From assembly GCA_035575095.1 (NCBI GenBank), contig DATLYF010000104.1, forward strand, positions 1 through 37,486: a DNA stretch of 37,486 bases. The letters run 5' to 3'. The DNA comes from DATLYF01 sp035575095 (GTDB lineage Bacteria; Pseudomonadota; Gammaproteobacteria; Competibacterales; Competibacteraceae). Below the pieces are notes generated by a model. It did no database searches. It was not told where the DNA came from and worked only from the letters and a program-made list of their open reading frames with translations. The position numbers were made by a program, and so were the translations under genes. Shown here piece by piece: positions 8,785 through 17,900 of this stretch (position 1 is its first letter; each line of letters starts with the position of its first letter).

Positions 8785-9798
8785 GTGCAACTGCGTCCGG
8801 AGCAACTGCAAGCGCGTCTGGCCAAGGGCCTGGCGCCCCTCTACCTGATCAGCGGCGACGAACCGCTGCTCGCCCAGGAGTGCGCCGACGCCGTGCGCCG
8901 TGCCGCCCGCGAGCAGGGCTATCAGGAGCGCGAGTGCCTGACGGTGGAGCCCGGCTTCGACTGGGGCCGGCTGCACCAGGCCCGCGACAGCCTGTCGCTG
9001 TTCGCCAGCCGCCGCCTGCTGGAGCTGCGCCTGGGCACGCACAAGCCCGGTGACGCCGGCGCGCGGGCGCTGATCGCTTACGCCGAGCGTCCGGCCGAGG
9101 AGACCGTGCTGCTCATCACCTGCGGCAAGCTCGATGCCGCGACCCTGAAAAGCCGCTGGTGTGCCGCCCTGGACGCCGCCGGGGTGGTGGTGCAGGTATG
9201 GCCGGTGGGCGTCGAGCAACTGCCTGGCTGGCTGGGCGAGCGCCTGCGCCGTGCCGGTTTCCAGCCGAGCGCCGAGGCGCTGGCCTGGCTGGCCGAGCGG
9301 GTCGAGGGCAATTTGCTGGCAGCGGCGCAGGAGGTGGAAAAGCTGCGCCTGCTGTTCGGCGGCGGTCCGCTGGACCTGCAGCGGTTGCGCGCGGTGGTAG
9401 CCGACAGCGCCCGCTACAGCATCTATGACCTGGCCGATGCCGCCGTGGAGGGGTGCCCGGCGCGGGTGGTGCGCATCCTCGACGGGTTGCGCCAGGAGGG
9501 TGAGGAGCCGGTGCTGATCCTGTGGGCGCTGCACCGCGAGCTGCGCCAGCTCGTGGCGCTGCTGCAGGAGTTGCAGCAGGGTGTGGCGCTGGAGGTGGCG
9601 TTGCAGCGGCACAAGGTGTGGGAAAAGCGCAAGCCGCTGTACAAGCGTGCCCTGCGCCGGCTGACGCTGGCGCAGGGGCGGCGCCTGCTGGCGCTGGTGG
9701 CGCAGGCCGATGCCGTGATCAAAGGCATCGAGCGGGACGATGCCTGGGACGCGCTACTGCGCCTCGGTCTGGGCTTGGCTGGTCAGGAGCCGCTCTAA
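8785..9798 (+). CDS. holA: DNA polymerase III subunit delta
   Basis: Clamp-loader delta subunit that opens the beta sliding clamp. The product is 337 residues, the usual length. Conserved features include YLISGDEPLLAQE near the N-terminus, the ASRRLLELRLG strand, and a C-terminal collar region with ILWALHRELRQL. The GTG at 8785, ten bases after the lptE stop, was chosen because the next in-frame upstream codons lie within lptE and the family begins with this MQLRPEQL-like segment. No strong Shine-Dalgarno is seen, so translation may be coupled to lptE. Confidence 0.95.
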   Translation: MQLRPEQLQARLAKGLAPLYLISGDEPLLAQECADAVRRAAREQGYQERECLTVEPGFDWGRLHQARDSLSLFASRRLLELRLGTHKPGDAGARALIAYAERPAEETVLLITCGKLDAATLKSRWCAALDAAGVVVQVWPVGVEQLPGWLGERLRRAGFQPSAEALAWLAERVEGNLLAAAQEVEKLRLLFGGGPLDLQRLRAVVADSARYSIYDLADAAVEGCPARVVRILDGLRQEGEEPVLILWALHRELRQLVALLQELQQGVALEVALQRHKVWEKRKPLYKRALRRLTLAQGRRLLALVAQADAVIKGIERDDAWDALLRLGLGLAGQEPL

Positions 9799-9940
9799 GA
9801 GGGCGCCGTACTGGATGTGCTAAAGGCCTTGGTGGCGCTGGCCGGTATGGGCATCATCCTTTTCGCTCCGCGCTCGGTCTGAGACACTGGAGACTGTGAA
9901 AGCGGCGCTGTGCGCCGTTACTATCGAAAGGCAGCTCGCT

Positions 9941-11212
9941 ATGAACATCGAAAGCTACATGCATGACCTCGGCCGCCGCGCCCGCGCCGCCTCGCGGCTG
10001 ATGGCGCGCGCCGACACCGCGGCCAAGAACGCCGCTCTGCTGAGCATGGCCGCCGCCATCCGCCGCGACGCCGGGCGGCTCGAGGCGGTCAATGCCCGCG
10101 ATCTGGAGCGCGCCCGCGCCAACGGCCAGGATGCCGCCTTCATCGACCGCCTGACGCTGAGCGACAAGGCCATCGAGACCATGGCCCTGGGGCTGGAGCA
10201 GATCGCCGCGCTGCCCGATCCGATCGGCGAGATCAGCGAGCTCAAGTTCCGCCCGAGCGGCATCCAGGTCGGCAGGATGCGCGTGCCGCTGGGGGTGATC
10301 GGCATCATCTACGAGTCCCGTCCCAACGTCACCATCGACGCCGCGGCGCTGTGCCTGAAGTCGGGCAACGCCTGCATCCTGCGCGGCGGCTCCGAGGCCA
10401 TCGAGAGCAACACCGCCCTGGCCGGGCTGATCCGCGAGGGTCTGCAAGCGGCCGGACTGCCGGCCGAGGCAGTGCAGGTGGTGGAGACTCCCGACCGCGC
10501 CGCAGTGGGAGCGCTCGTCACCATGACCGAGTACGTCGATGTCATCGTGCCGCGTGGCGGCAAGGGCCTGATCGCCCGGCTGATGGCCGAAGCGCGGGTG
10601 CCGATGATCAAACACCTGGACGGTATCTGCCACGTCTACATCGACGAGCGCGCCGACCTGGACAAGGCCGTGCGCATCTGCGACAACGCCAAGACCCAGC
10701 GCTACGGTACCTGCAACACCATGGAAACCCTGCTGGTGGCGCGTGCCATCGCGGCGACGGCGCTGCCCGCCGTGGCCCGGGTGCTGGCCGAGAAGGGGGT
10801 GGAGCTGCGCTGCTGCCCGCAGAGCGCGGCCGTTCTGGAGCGGGCCGGTTTCGGCGGACTGGTGCCGGCCACGGAAGCGGATTGGCATACCGAATACCTG
10901 GCGCCGATCCTGGCCATCCGCGTGGTAGAGGGGCTGGAGCAGGCCATCGAGCACATCAACACCTACGGCTCCCACCACACCGATGCCATCGTCACCGACG
11001 ACTATACGCGCGCCCTGCGCTTTCTGCGCGAGGTCGATTCGGCCTCGGTGATGGTCAACGCCTCGACGCGCTTCGCCGATGGCTTCGAGTACGGGTTGGG
11101 CGCGGAGATCGGCATCTCTAACGACAAGCTGCACGCCCGCGGTCCGGTCGGGTTGGAGGGCCTGACCAGCCAGAAATTCATCGTGCTGGGCAATGGCCAG
11201 ACGCGGACCTGA
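9941..11212 (+). CDS. proA: Gamma-glutamyl phosphate reductase
   Basis: NADPH-dependent reductase converting gamma-glutamyl phosphate to glutamate-5-semialdehyde in proline synthesis. The product is 423 residues, standard for ProA. The aldehyde-dehydrogenase-fold catalytic cysteine is Cys258 in YGTCNTMET. Other signatures are VIYESRPNVT, LRGGSEA and the C-terminal GLEGLTSQK. The ATG at 9941 follows a GAAAGG about 10 nt upstream; an in-frame GTG at 9896 would add 15 poorly conserved residues. The usual partner proB is not in the window. The gene sits between holA and nadD, whereas in enterics these two are adjacent. Confidence 0.97.
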   Translation: MNIESYMHDLGRRARAASRLMARADTAAKNAALLSMAAAIRRDAGRLEAVNARDLERARANGQDAAFIDRLTLSDKAIETMALGLEQIAALPDPIGEISELKFRPSGIQVGRMRVPLGVIGIIYESRPNVTIDAAALCLKSGNACILRGGSEAIESNTALAGLIREGLQAAGLPAEAVQVVETPDRAAVGALVTMTEYVDVIVPRGGKGLIARLMAEARVPMIKHLDGICHVYIDERADLDKAVRICDNAKTQRYGTCNTMETLLVARAIAATALPAVARVLAEKGVELRCCPQSAAVLERAGFGGLVPATEADWHTEYLAPILAIRVVEGLEQAIEHINTYGSHHTDAIVTDDYTRALRFLREVDSASVMVNASTRFADGFEYGLGAEIGISNDKLHARGPVGLEGLTSQKFIVLGNGQTRT

Positions 11213-11253
11213 GATGATGGTCGCGGCGTTCTGCGACAAGGTGAGCCGCGTCC

Positions 11254-11907
11254 ATGGATAAGCGCCCGATCGCCATCCTCGGCGGCACCTTCGACCCCAT
11301 CCACCACGGTCATCTGCGTCCGGCCCTGGAGCTGTTGGAGGAGCTCAACCTGGCCGAGGTGCGTTTCATCCCCAACGCGCTGCCGCCACACCGGCGCCAG
11401 CCGGCCGCCTCCTCGGCCCAGCGCCTGGCCATGGTGGAGCGGGCCATCGCTGGTCAGCCAGGCTTCGCGCTGGACGACCGCGAGTTCAAGCGCGCCGGGC
11501 CCTCTTACACCGTGGATACCCTGACCGAGCTGCGCGCCGAGCTCGGGCCGCAGCGCCCGCTGTGTCTGGTGGTCGGGCGCGATGCCTTCCTCGGCCTGCC
11601 CACCTGGCACCAGTGGCGGCGACTGCTCGAGCTGACCCATATCGTGGTGATGGAACGGCCCGGCCATGCCACGCCGGAATTCGAAGAACCGCTGGCTGCA
11701 GTGGTGGAAGCGCGTGCGGTGCGCACCGCCGCGGCCATCGCCGAGGCGCCGGCCGGCCGCGTCCTGTTCTGGCCGACGCGGGTACTGGATATCTCCTCCA
11801 CCCAGGTGCGCGCGCTGCTGGCCCAGGGCCGCTCGCCGCGCTATCTGCTGCCGGATTCGGTGTGGGACTACATCCGCGCCCATGATCTGTACCGTGGCGC
11901 GGCCTGA
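11254..11907 (+). CDS. nadD: Nicotinate-nucleotide adenylyltransferase
   Basis: Adenylates nicotinate mononucleotide in NAD synthesis. The 217-residue protein opens with GGTFDPIHHGHLRPA, containing the nucleotidyltransferase HxGH signature at residues 17-20, and ends with the ISSTQVR motif (the SSTxVR element that grips ATP phosphates) and the YLLPDSVWDYI tail common to bacterial NadD. It starts 41 bp after proA and is followed 39 bp later by rsfS, the usual nadD-rsfS-rlmH arrangement. Confidence 0.97.
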   Translation: MDKRPIAILGGTFDPIHHGHLRPALELLEELNLAEVRFIPNALPPHRRQPAASSAQRLAMVERAIAGQPGFALDDREFKRAGPSYTVDTLTELRAELGPQRPLCLVVGRDAFLGLPTWHQWRRLLELTHIVVMERPGHATPEFEEPLAAVVEARAVRTAAAIAEAPAGRVLFWPTRVLDISSTQVRALLAQGRSPRYLLPDSVWDYIRAHDLYRGAA

Positions 11908-11946
11908 CCTAACCTATTCGTTTCACAAGACTCTGGTAACGACTCG

Positions 11947-12294
11947 ATGCAATTGAACGAGCTGAAGAACGTGGTAGTCGCTGCCCTCGGGGACCTCAAG
12001 GCCATCGACCTCAAGATCCTGGACGTGGGCGCCATCGCCGGCTTCACCGACCTTATGATCATCGCCAGCGGCAACTCCACCCGCCAGGTCAAGGCCCTCT
12101 CCGACAAGGTCCAGGAGAAGTGCCGCGCGGCCGGGGTGCGGCCGCTGGGGGTGGAGGGCGAGCTGCAAGGCGAGTGGATCCTCATCGACCTGGGCGACAT
12201 CGTGGTGCACATCATGACCCCCGAGACCCGCGATTTCTACAACCTGGAAAAGCTGTGGTCGACGCCGGCTCCGGCCGCGCGCAGCAGAGTCTGA
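11947..12294 (+). CDS. rsfS: Ribosome silencing factor RsfS
   Basis: Binds L14 of the 50S subunit and blocks subunit joining when nutrients are scarce. The 115-residue protein has the DUF143/RsfS core: LKAIDLKILDV, a DLMIIASGNSTRQVKALSD segment, and WILIDLGDIVVHIMTPETRDFYNLEKLW near the C-terminus. Its position between nadD and rlmH is highly conserved. The ATG start gives the expected length. Confidence 0.96.
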   Translation: MQLNELKNVVVAALGDLKAIDLKILDVGAIAGFTDLMIIASGNSTRQVKALSDKVQEKCRAAGVRPLGVEGELQGEWILIDLGDIVVHIMTPETRDFYNLEKLWSTPAPAARSRV

Positions 12295-12315
12295 GGCGTC
12301 GGCGGTGCCGCGGTC

Positions 12316-12789
12316 GTGCGCATCCATCTCATCGCCGTGGGCGAGCGCATGCCGGCCTGGGTCAGCGCCGGCTATGCAGAGTATGCCGGCCGTCTGCCGC
12401 GCGAGTGCGCCCTGCAGCTGATCGAGATCACCCCGGGCCGGCGCGGCAAGAACGCTGTGGTGGAGCGCGCCGTGCGCGAGGAGGGCGAACGCATGCTGGC
12501 GGCCCTGCCCAAGGGCGCGCGGGTGGTGGCCCTGGAGGTGAGCGGGCGGCAGTGGAGCACCGAGGAGCTGGCTGCCCAGCTCCAGGGCTGGCTGGCCGAA
12601 GGGCGCGACGTTGCGCTGCTGGTAGGCGGCCCGGAAGGGTTGGCGCCGGCGGCGCGGAGCCGGGCCGAGCAGTCCTGGTCGCTATCGCGGCTCACCCTGC
12701 CGCACCCCCTGGTGCGGGTGGTGGTGGCCGAGCAGCTCTATCGAGCCTGGAGTATCCTGCACCATCATCCGTATCATCGAGCCGGATGA
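12316..12789 (+). CDS. rlmH: 23S rRNA (pseudouridine1915-N3)-methyltransferase RlmH
   Basis: SPOUT-class methyltransferase that methylates pseudouridine 1915 in helix 69 of 23S rRNA. The product is 157 residues, normal for the family. The AdoMet trefoil-knot loop is visible as LLVGGPEG and the C-terminal signature as LTLPHPLVRVVVAEQLYRAWSI followed by HHHPYHRAG. It uses a GTG start (GTGCGCATCCAT), giving the usual MRIHLIAVG opening. It lies 21 bp after rsfS; the 85 bp to maf hold no gene. Confidence 0.96.
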   Translation: MRIHLIAVGERMPAWVSAGYAEYAGRLPRECALQLIEITPGRRGKNAVVERAVREEGERMLAALPKGARVVALEVSGRQWSTEELAAQLQGWLAEGRDVALLVGGPEGLAPAARSRAEQSWSLSRLTLPHPLVRVVVAEQLYRAWSILHHHPYHRAG

Positions 12790-12874
12790 GCCGTGCAGAG
12801 CACCGGCCCACGGGCGCAGCCATTCCCCACCCCCATGGTGCGAGCGGATACTCGTCAACGACAGAGGGAAAGCG

Positions 12875-13474
12875 TTGCAAGCAGTGATCTACTTGGCTTC
12901 GGCCTCGCCGCGTCGGCGCGAGTTGCTGGCGCAGATCAATGTTGCCTTCGACGTGCTGCAGGTCGAGGTGGACGAAACCCCGCTGCCGGCCGAAACCCCG
13001 GCCGATTACGTGGCGCGGCTGGCCCTGGCCAAAGCGCGCGCCGGCTGGGAGCGCCTGGAGACGCGTCCGCCGCGGCCGGTGCTGGGGGCGGATACCGCCG
13101 TGGTGATCGATGGCCGCATCCTCGGCAAGCCGCGCGACCGCGACGACGGCCTGGCCATGCTGGCCCTGCTCTCCGGGCGCGAGCACCAGGTGCTGTCGGC
13201 CGTGGCTCTAGTGCAAGGCGGCCGCGAGGCGCTGCGGGTACAGCTTAGCCGGGTGCGCTTTCGCCCGCTGTCGGCGGCCGAGTGCGCGGCCTATTGGGCG
13301 AGCGGCGAGCCGGCCGACAAGGCCGGCGCCTACGCCATCCAGGGGCTGGCGGCGCTGTTCGTCCAGGCTCTCGAAGGCAGCTATTCGGGGGTGATGGGAC
13401 TGCCCCTGTACGAAACCGGGGAATTGCTGACGGAGTTCGGCATTGCCCTGCTCGGGGCCCCGCGGCCCGCCTGA
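12875..13474 (+). CDS. Maf-family nucleoside triphosphate pyrophosphatase
   Basis: House-cleaning nucleotide pyrophosphatase (dTTP/UTP or modified-nucleotide type) of 199 residues. The Maf signature LASASPRRRELL starts at residue 7. Downstream are VLGADTAVVIDGRILGKPRD and the conserved KAGAYAIQG segment. The start is a TTG preceded by AGAGGGAA at a proper distance, and it yields the normal N-terminus. The next gene is rng; maf-rng-yhdP-tldD is a conserved gammaproteobacterial cluster, here lacking the mreBCD genes that often precede it. The YhdE-like subgroup is likely but not proven. Confidence 0.93.
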   Translation: MQAVIYLASASPRRRELLAQINVAFDVLQVEVDETPLPAETPADYVARLALAKARAGWERLETRPPRPVLGADTAVVIDGRILGKPRDRDDGLAMLALLSGREHQVLSAVALVQGGREALRVQLSRVRFRPLSAAECAAYWASGEPADKAGAYAIQGLAALFVQALEGSYSGVMGLPLYETGELLTEFGIALLGAPRPA

Positions 13475-13492
13475 ACCTGTGCTGAGCCTGCT

Positions 13493-14962
13493 ATGAGCGA
13501 GGAGATCCTGATCAACATCACCCCCCGCGAGACCCGCGTCGCGGTGGTGGAGAACGGCGTGCTGCAGGAGATCTTCATCGAGCGCCAGCGCAAGCGCGGC
13601 CTGGTCGGCAATATCTACAAGGGCCGGGTGGCACGGGTATTGCCGGGCATGGAGGCGGCCTTCGTCGACATCGGCCTGGAGCGTGCCGCCTTTCTGCACG
13701 TCTCCGACATCCAGGCCACACCACCCAACGCCGAACCGGCCGGCGACGAGCGCCGCCCGCTGCCCATCACCGAGCTGGTGCGGCCCGGCCAGGAGCTGAT
13801 CGTGCAGGTGATCAAAGACGCCATCGGCACCAAGGGGGCGCGGTTGACCACCCATATCACCATCCCCTCGCGCTACCTGGTGCTGCTGGCCGATTCCGAG
13901 GCGCTCGGGGTGTCGATGAAGATCGACGACGAGGCCGAGCGCCAGCGCCTCAAAGAGGTGGTCGGGGCGTTTCGCGCCGAGTTCGGCGGCGGCTACATCG
14001 TGCGCACCGCGGCCGAGGGCGTGGAGGCCTGGGCACTGCGCGCCGATATGCAGTTTTTGCAGCGGTTGTGGGAGTCGGTCAAGGAGAAGGCCGCCGAGGC
14101 CCGCTGCGGCGAGGGCATCTACGAGGATCTGCCGCTGGAGCTCAGGATCCTGCGCGATTTCGTTGGCGACGAGGTGGAGAAGGTGCGCATCGACTCGCGT
14201 GCCGGCTACGAGCGGGTGGTCAAGTTCGCCGGCAAGTTCGTGCCGGAGATGCTGCCGCGCATCGAGCACTACAACGGCGAGCGGCCGATCTTCGACCTCT
14301 ACAACGTCGAGGACGAGATCCAGAGAGCGCTGTCACGCAAGGTGCAGCTCAAGTCCGGCGGCTATCTGATCATCGACCAGACCGAGGCGATGACCACGGT
14401 GGACGTCAACACCGGCGCCTACGTCGGTCACCGCAACCTGGAAGAGACCATCTTCAAGACCAACTTGGAGGCGGCCCAGGCCATCGCCCGCCAGCTGCGC
14501 CTGCGCAACCTGGGCGGCATCATCATCCTCGACTTCATCGACATGTCCAGCGAGGAGCACCGCCAGGCAGTGCTCAAGGCGCTGGAGAAGCACCTGGAGA
14601 AAGACCGCGCCAAGAACCACATCAGCGAGGTCTCGTCCCTGGGTCTGGTGGAGATGACCCGCAAGCGCACCCGCGAGAGCCTGGAGCACATCCTCTGCGA
14701 ATCCTGCCCGACCTGTGGCGGGCGCGGCACGGTGAAGACCGCCGAGACGGTGTGCTACGAGATCTTCCGCGAGATCCTGCGCGAAGCGCGCCAGTACCAG
14801 GCGCGCCAGTTTCTGATCCTGGCCTCGCCGGAGGTCGTCGATCTGATGCTCGACGAGGAGTCGACCAGCGTCGCCGAGCTGGAAGCCTTCATCGGCATCC
14901 CCATCAAGTTCCAGGCGGAAACGCTCTACACTCAGGAACAGTACGACGTGGTGCTGATGTAG
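13493..14962 (+). CDS. rng: Ribonuclease G
   Basis: RNase E/G-family endoribonuclease that processes the 5' end of 16S rRNA and contributes to mRNA decay. The 489-residue length fits RNase G, without the RNase E scaffold tail. An N-terminal S1-like domain (residues ~35-125) is followed by the RNase H-like/5'-sensor region. Probable metal ligands lie in VDVNTG (Asp304) and DFIDM (from Asp347). The zinc-link cysteines Cys405 and Cys408 sit in CPTCGGRG. The start ATG lies 18 bp after the maf stop. Confidence 0.97.
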   Translation: MSEEILINITPRETRVAVVENGVLQEIFIERQRKRGLVGNIYKGRVARVLPGMEAAFVDIGLERAAFLHVSDIQATPPNAEPAGDERRPLPITELVRPGQELIVQVIKDAIGTKGARLTTHITIPSRYLVLLADSEALGVSMKIDDEAERQRLKEVVGAFRAEFGGGYIVRTAAEGVEAWALRADMQFLQRLWESVKEKAAEARCGEGIYEDLPLELRILRDFVGDEVEKVRIDSRAGYERVVKFAGKFVPEMLPRIEHYNGERPIFDLYNVEDEIQRALSRKVQLKSGGYLIIDQTEAMTTVDVNTGAYVGHRNLEETIFKTNLEAAQAIARQLRLRNLGGIIILDFIDMSSEEHRQAVLKALEKHLEKDRAKNHISEVSSLGLVEMTRKRTRESLEHILCESCPTCGGRGTVKTAETVCYEIFREILREARQYQARQFLILASPEVVDLMLDEESTSVAELEAFIGIPIKFQAETLYTQEQYDVVLM

Positions 14963-14980
14963 GCGGGACTGTTCCCGACG

Positions 14981-17900
14981 ATGCGTATCGTCCTCGCCAC
15001 GGCACGCCACACCTGGCGCTGGTCGCTGCGGCTGGCCGTGCTGCTGCTTCTGCTCACCGCCCTGGCGGCGGGTGTGCTGCGCCTGGCCCTGATGTTCGCC
15101 GGTGACTACCGTGCGGCCCTGGAGCATACCGTCAGCGAAACCACCGACCTGCCCATCCGCTTCGCCGCGGTGGAGCTGGAATGGTCCGGCTGGAGCCCGC
15201 GACTGGCCCTGCGCGGCCTGGAGCTGCGCGATCCTCGCGCCCCCGATAGCGTGCTGCTCGCCGCCGCCGAGGCCCACGCCACCCTCGATCTGCCCCGTTC
15301 CCTGTGGGGCGGACGGCCGTATCTGGCGAACATCCGGGTGCACCGCCTGGAGCTGGGGCTGGAACAGGGTACCGACGGCGCGTTGCGGCTGCTGCCCCAG
15401 GCCCTGGGCCGGCCACCGCTACCGCTGGAGGGGCTGCTCAGCGCCGTGGCCAGCATCCGCGCCCTGGATCTGGACGAGGCCCGGCTGCGCCTCTACACCG
15501 CCGACGGGCGTTTCACCCCGGTGCAGTTCGAGGGATTGCGCGCCAGCCTGCGCGGGGCGCACGGCCGTCATCGCCTGGACCTGGCGCTGCGCCTGCCGGC
15601 CGGCTATGGCGGCGAGCTGCGCGGCCGCGCCGAATGGCAGGGCGAGCGCGATCTGTCCGTCTGGCAGGGCAGTTTCTACCTGGCCAGCGACGCGCTGGAG
15701 CTAGCCCGGCTGCCGGGGCTGCCGGGGCTGCCGCCGTTCCTGGCTGGCCGCGCCGACATACAGCTGTGGGGCGACTGGCAGGGTCTGCGCCTGCAGCGCC
15801 TCGACGGCCGACTGCGCCTGGATCAGCTGGGGGACGGCGGCGGACCGCTGCGGGCCGAGTTCCGTGGCCAGGTACAGGAGAGCGGCTGGCAGCTCGCCGG
15901 TCGGCTGGAGCCGGGCGGGCAGGCGCCTGCGGCACGCTGGCGCTTGCAGAAGACGCCGGGCGCTAGCGGCGAATGGCGCCTGGAGGCCGCCGGTCTGCGC
16001 CTGGAGCCGCTGGCAACGCTGGCTTCGCGAGTGCCGCGCCTGGGCGAGGCGGTGACGGCGCTGCAGCCGCGCGGCGCTCTGCAGGAACTCGGGCTGCGCT
16101 ACCGTCCCGCCGATGGCGCGCTGGCACTGACGGCGCGCCTGAGCGGGTTGCGCCTGGCACCCTGGGAGACCGTGCCCGGCCTCGCCGGGCTGGACGCCGC
16201 GCTGCGCTGGGACGGCGCCGACGGTCGCATCGAGCTCGACGGCCAGAGGCTGCGCCTGGATTATCCGCGGCTGTTCCGCGACCCGCTGGACTTCGGGCGG
16301 CTCGCCGGCGTCATCACCGTGCAGCGCCGGAGCGAGGGCTGGCGCCTGGCGAGCGAGGGGCTGGAGGTGACCAACCCGGACCTGCAGGGGGTGCTGCGCG
16401 GCAGCGTGGCGCTGCCGACGGACGATCCCAGCCCGCGCCTGGATCTGGTGGCGGACTACCACGATCTGGCGGTGGAGCGGGCGCGCCACTATCTGCCGGC
16501 GCGCATCATGGGAGAGAAGCTGGTGGCCTGGCTGGACCGCGCCCTGGTCAGCGGGCGCGGCGTGGCAGGGCAGATGGTGTTGCGCGGCCGCGCCGCCGAT
16601 TTCCCTTTCGATCACGATGAGGGTCTGTTCCAGGCCAGCCTGCGCCTGGAGGATGCCATTCTCGACTACTTCCCGCAGTGGCCGCGCATCGAGCAATTGC
16701 TGGCGGAGATCGTGTTCCACAACCGCAGCTTCAGCGTACGAGCGGTGGACGGCCGCATCCTCGATGCCACCCTGGTGCAGGTGCAGGGCGGCATCGCCGA
16801 CCTCGAGCACGGCGTGCTGGAACTGGCCGGTCAGGTGCGCGGCCCTGGCGCCGGCCTGCTGCGCTTTGTCCAGGAAAGCCCGTTGGAGCGCAGGCTGGGG
16901 CCGCAGCTGGCGGGGTTGCGGGTGGAGGGCGACAACCGCCTCGACCTGCACCTGACCATCCCGTTCAATGCCGATCCGGTGCGGGTGCGCGGTCGCATCG
17001 GTTTCGACGGCGGCAACGTGACCGTCGTCCCTGGCGAGCTGCGCCTGGAGGCGGTGGAGGGGGCAGTGGATTTTGACCAGGATGGGCTGCGCGCCGAGGA
17101 GCTGACGCTGCGCCTGGCCGGACAGCCGGCGCGGCTGAGCATCGACGCCGCCGAGGACGATGCCCCTCGTTTCTCGTTGCACGGCCGCTTCAGCGCCGAG
17201 GAGCTGCTGCGCGGCCTGGCGCCGGGTCTGGCCGGGCGCCTACCGCAGGGTGTGGCCAGCGGCCGCGGCGACTGGGAGGTGACGCTCAGGCTGCCCGAGG
17301 CCGGGCGCAACGGCGCCGAGCGCTTCACTCTGGAGCTGCGTTCCGCGCTGCAGGGCATCGCCCTGAGCCTGCCGCCGCCGCTGGCCAAGGCCGCCGCGGA
17401 GCGGCGCGAGCTCGGCCTGCGCCTGGAGGTCAGCGCCGGCCAGCGCGCCTTGCTGGCGCTCAACTACGGCGGGGAGCTGCGCGGTCTGCTGGAATTCGAC
17501 GGTGACCGGCTCAAGCCCCAGTTGCGCCGTGGCGAGCTGCGCCTAGGGCGCGGTGCGGCACTGCTGCCGCAGCGGCCCGGTCTGCGGGTGTTGGCGCGCG
17601 TGCCGCGCTACGCTTGGGAGGGGGCAGGAGGCGCGACGGCCTGGTCGGGCGGTGATTTCACCTGGCTCAGCGAGGCCGATATTCTCATCGACGAGTTGCT
17701 GCTCGCCGGGCAGCGCTTCCCCGCAGTGCACCTCCTGGCCGAGGGCGGCGCCGACGGTCTCGCGCTGACGCTGGACGGCCCTGCCCTGGCCGGGCGGATA
17801 CGCCTGCCGGCCCAGCCGGAGCAACCGCTGGCAGTGCAGTTGCAGCGCCTGGCGCTGCAGCGGCGTGAGGCGGAGCCCCGTGAGGGGCCGGCGCTGGCGG

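Noticed and set aside
9854..11239. A 461-codon open frame on the minus strand opposite proA
   Set aside because: Mirror of proA codon bias, no recognisable domain, and it runs through the flanks of well-defined genes.
15710..15735. Tandem ctgccgggg repeats in yhdP as a possible phase-variable tract
   Set aside because: Only two to three 9-bp units, in frame (LPGLPGLPP); no sign of frameshift potential.
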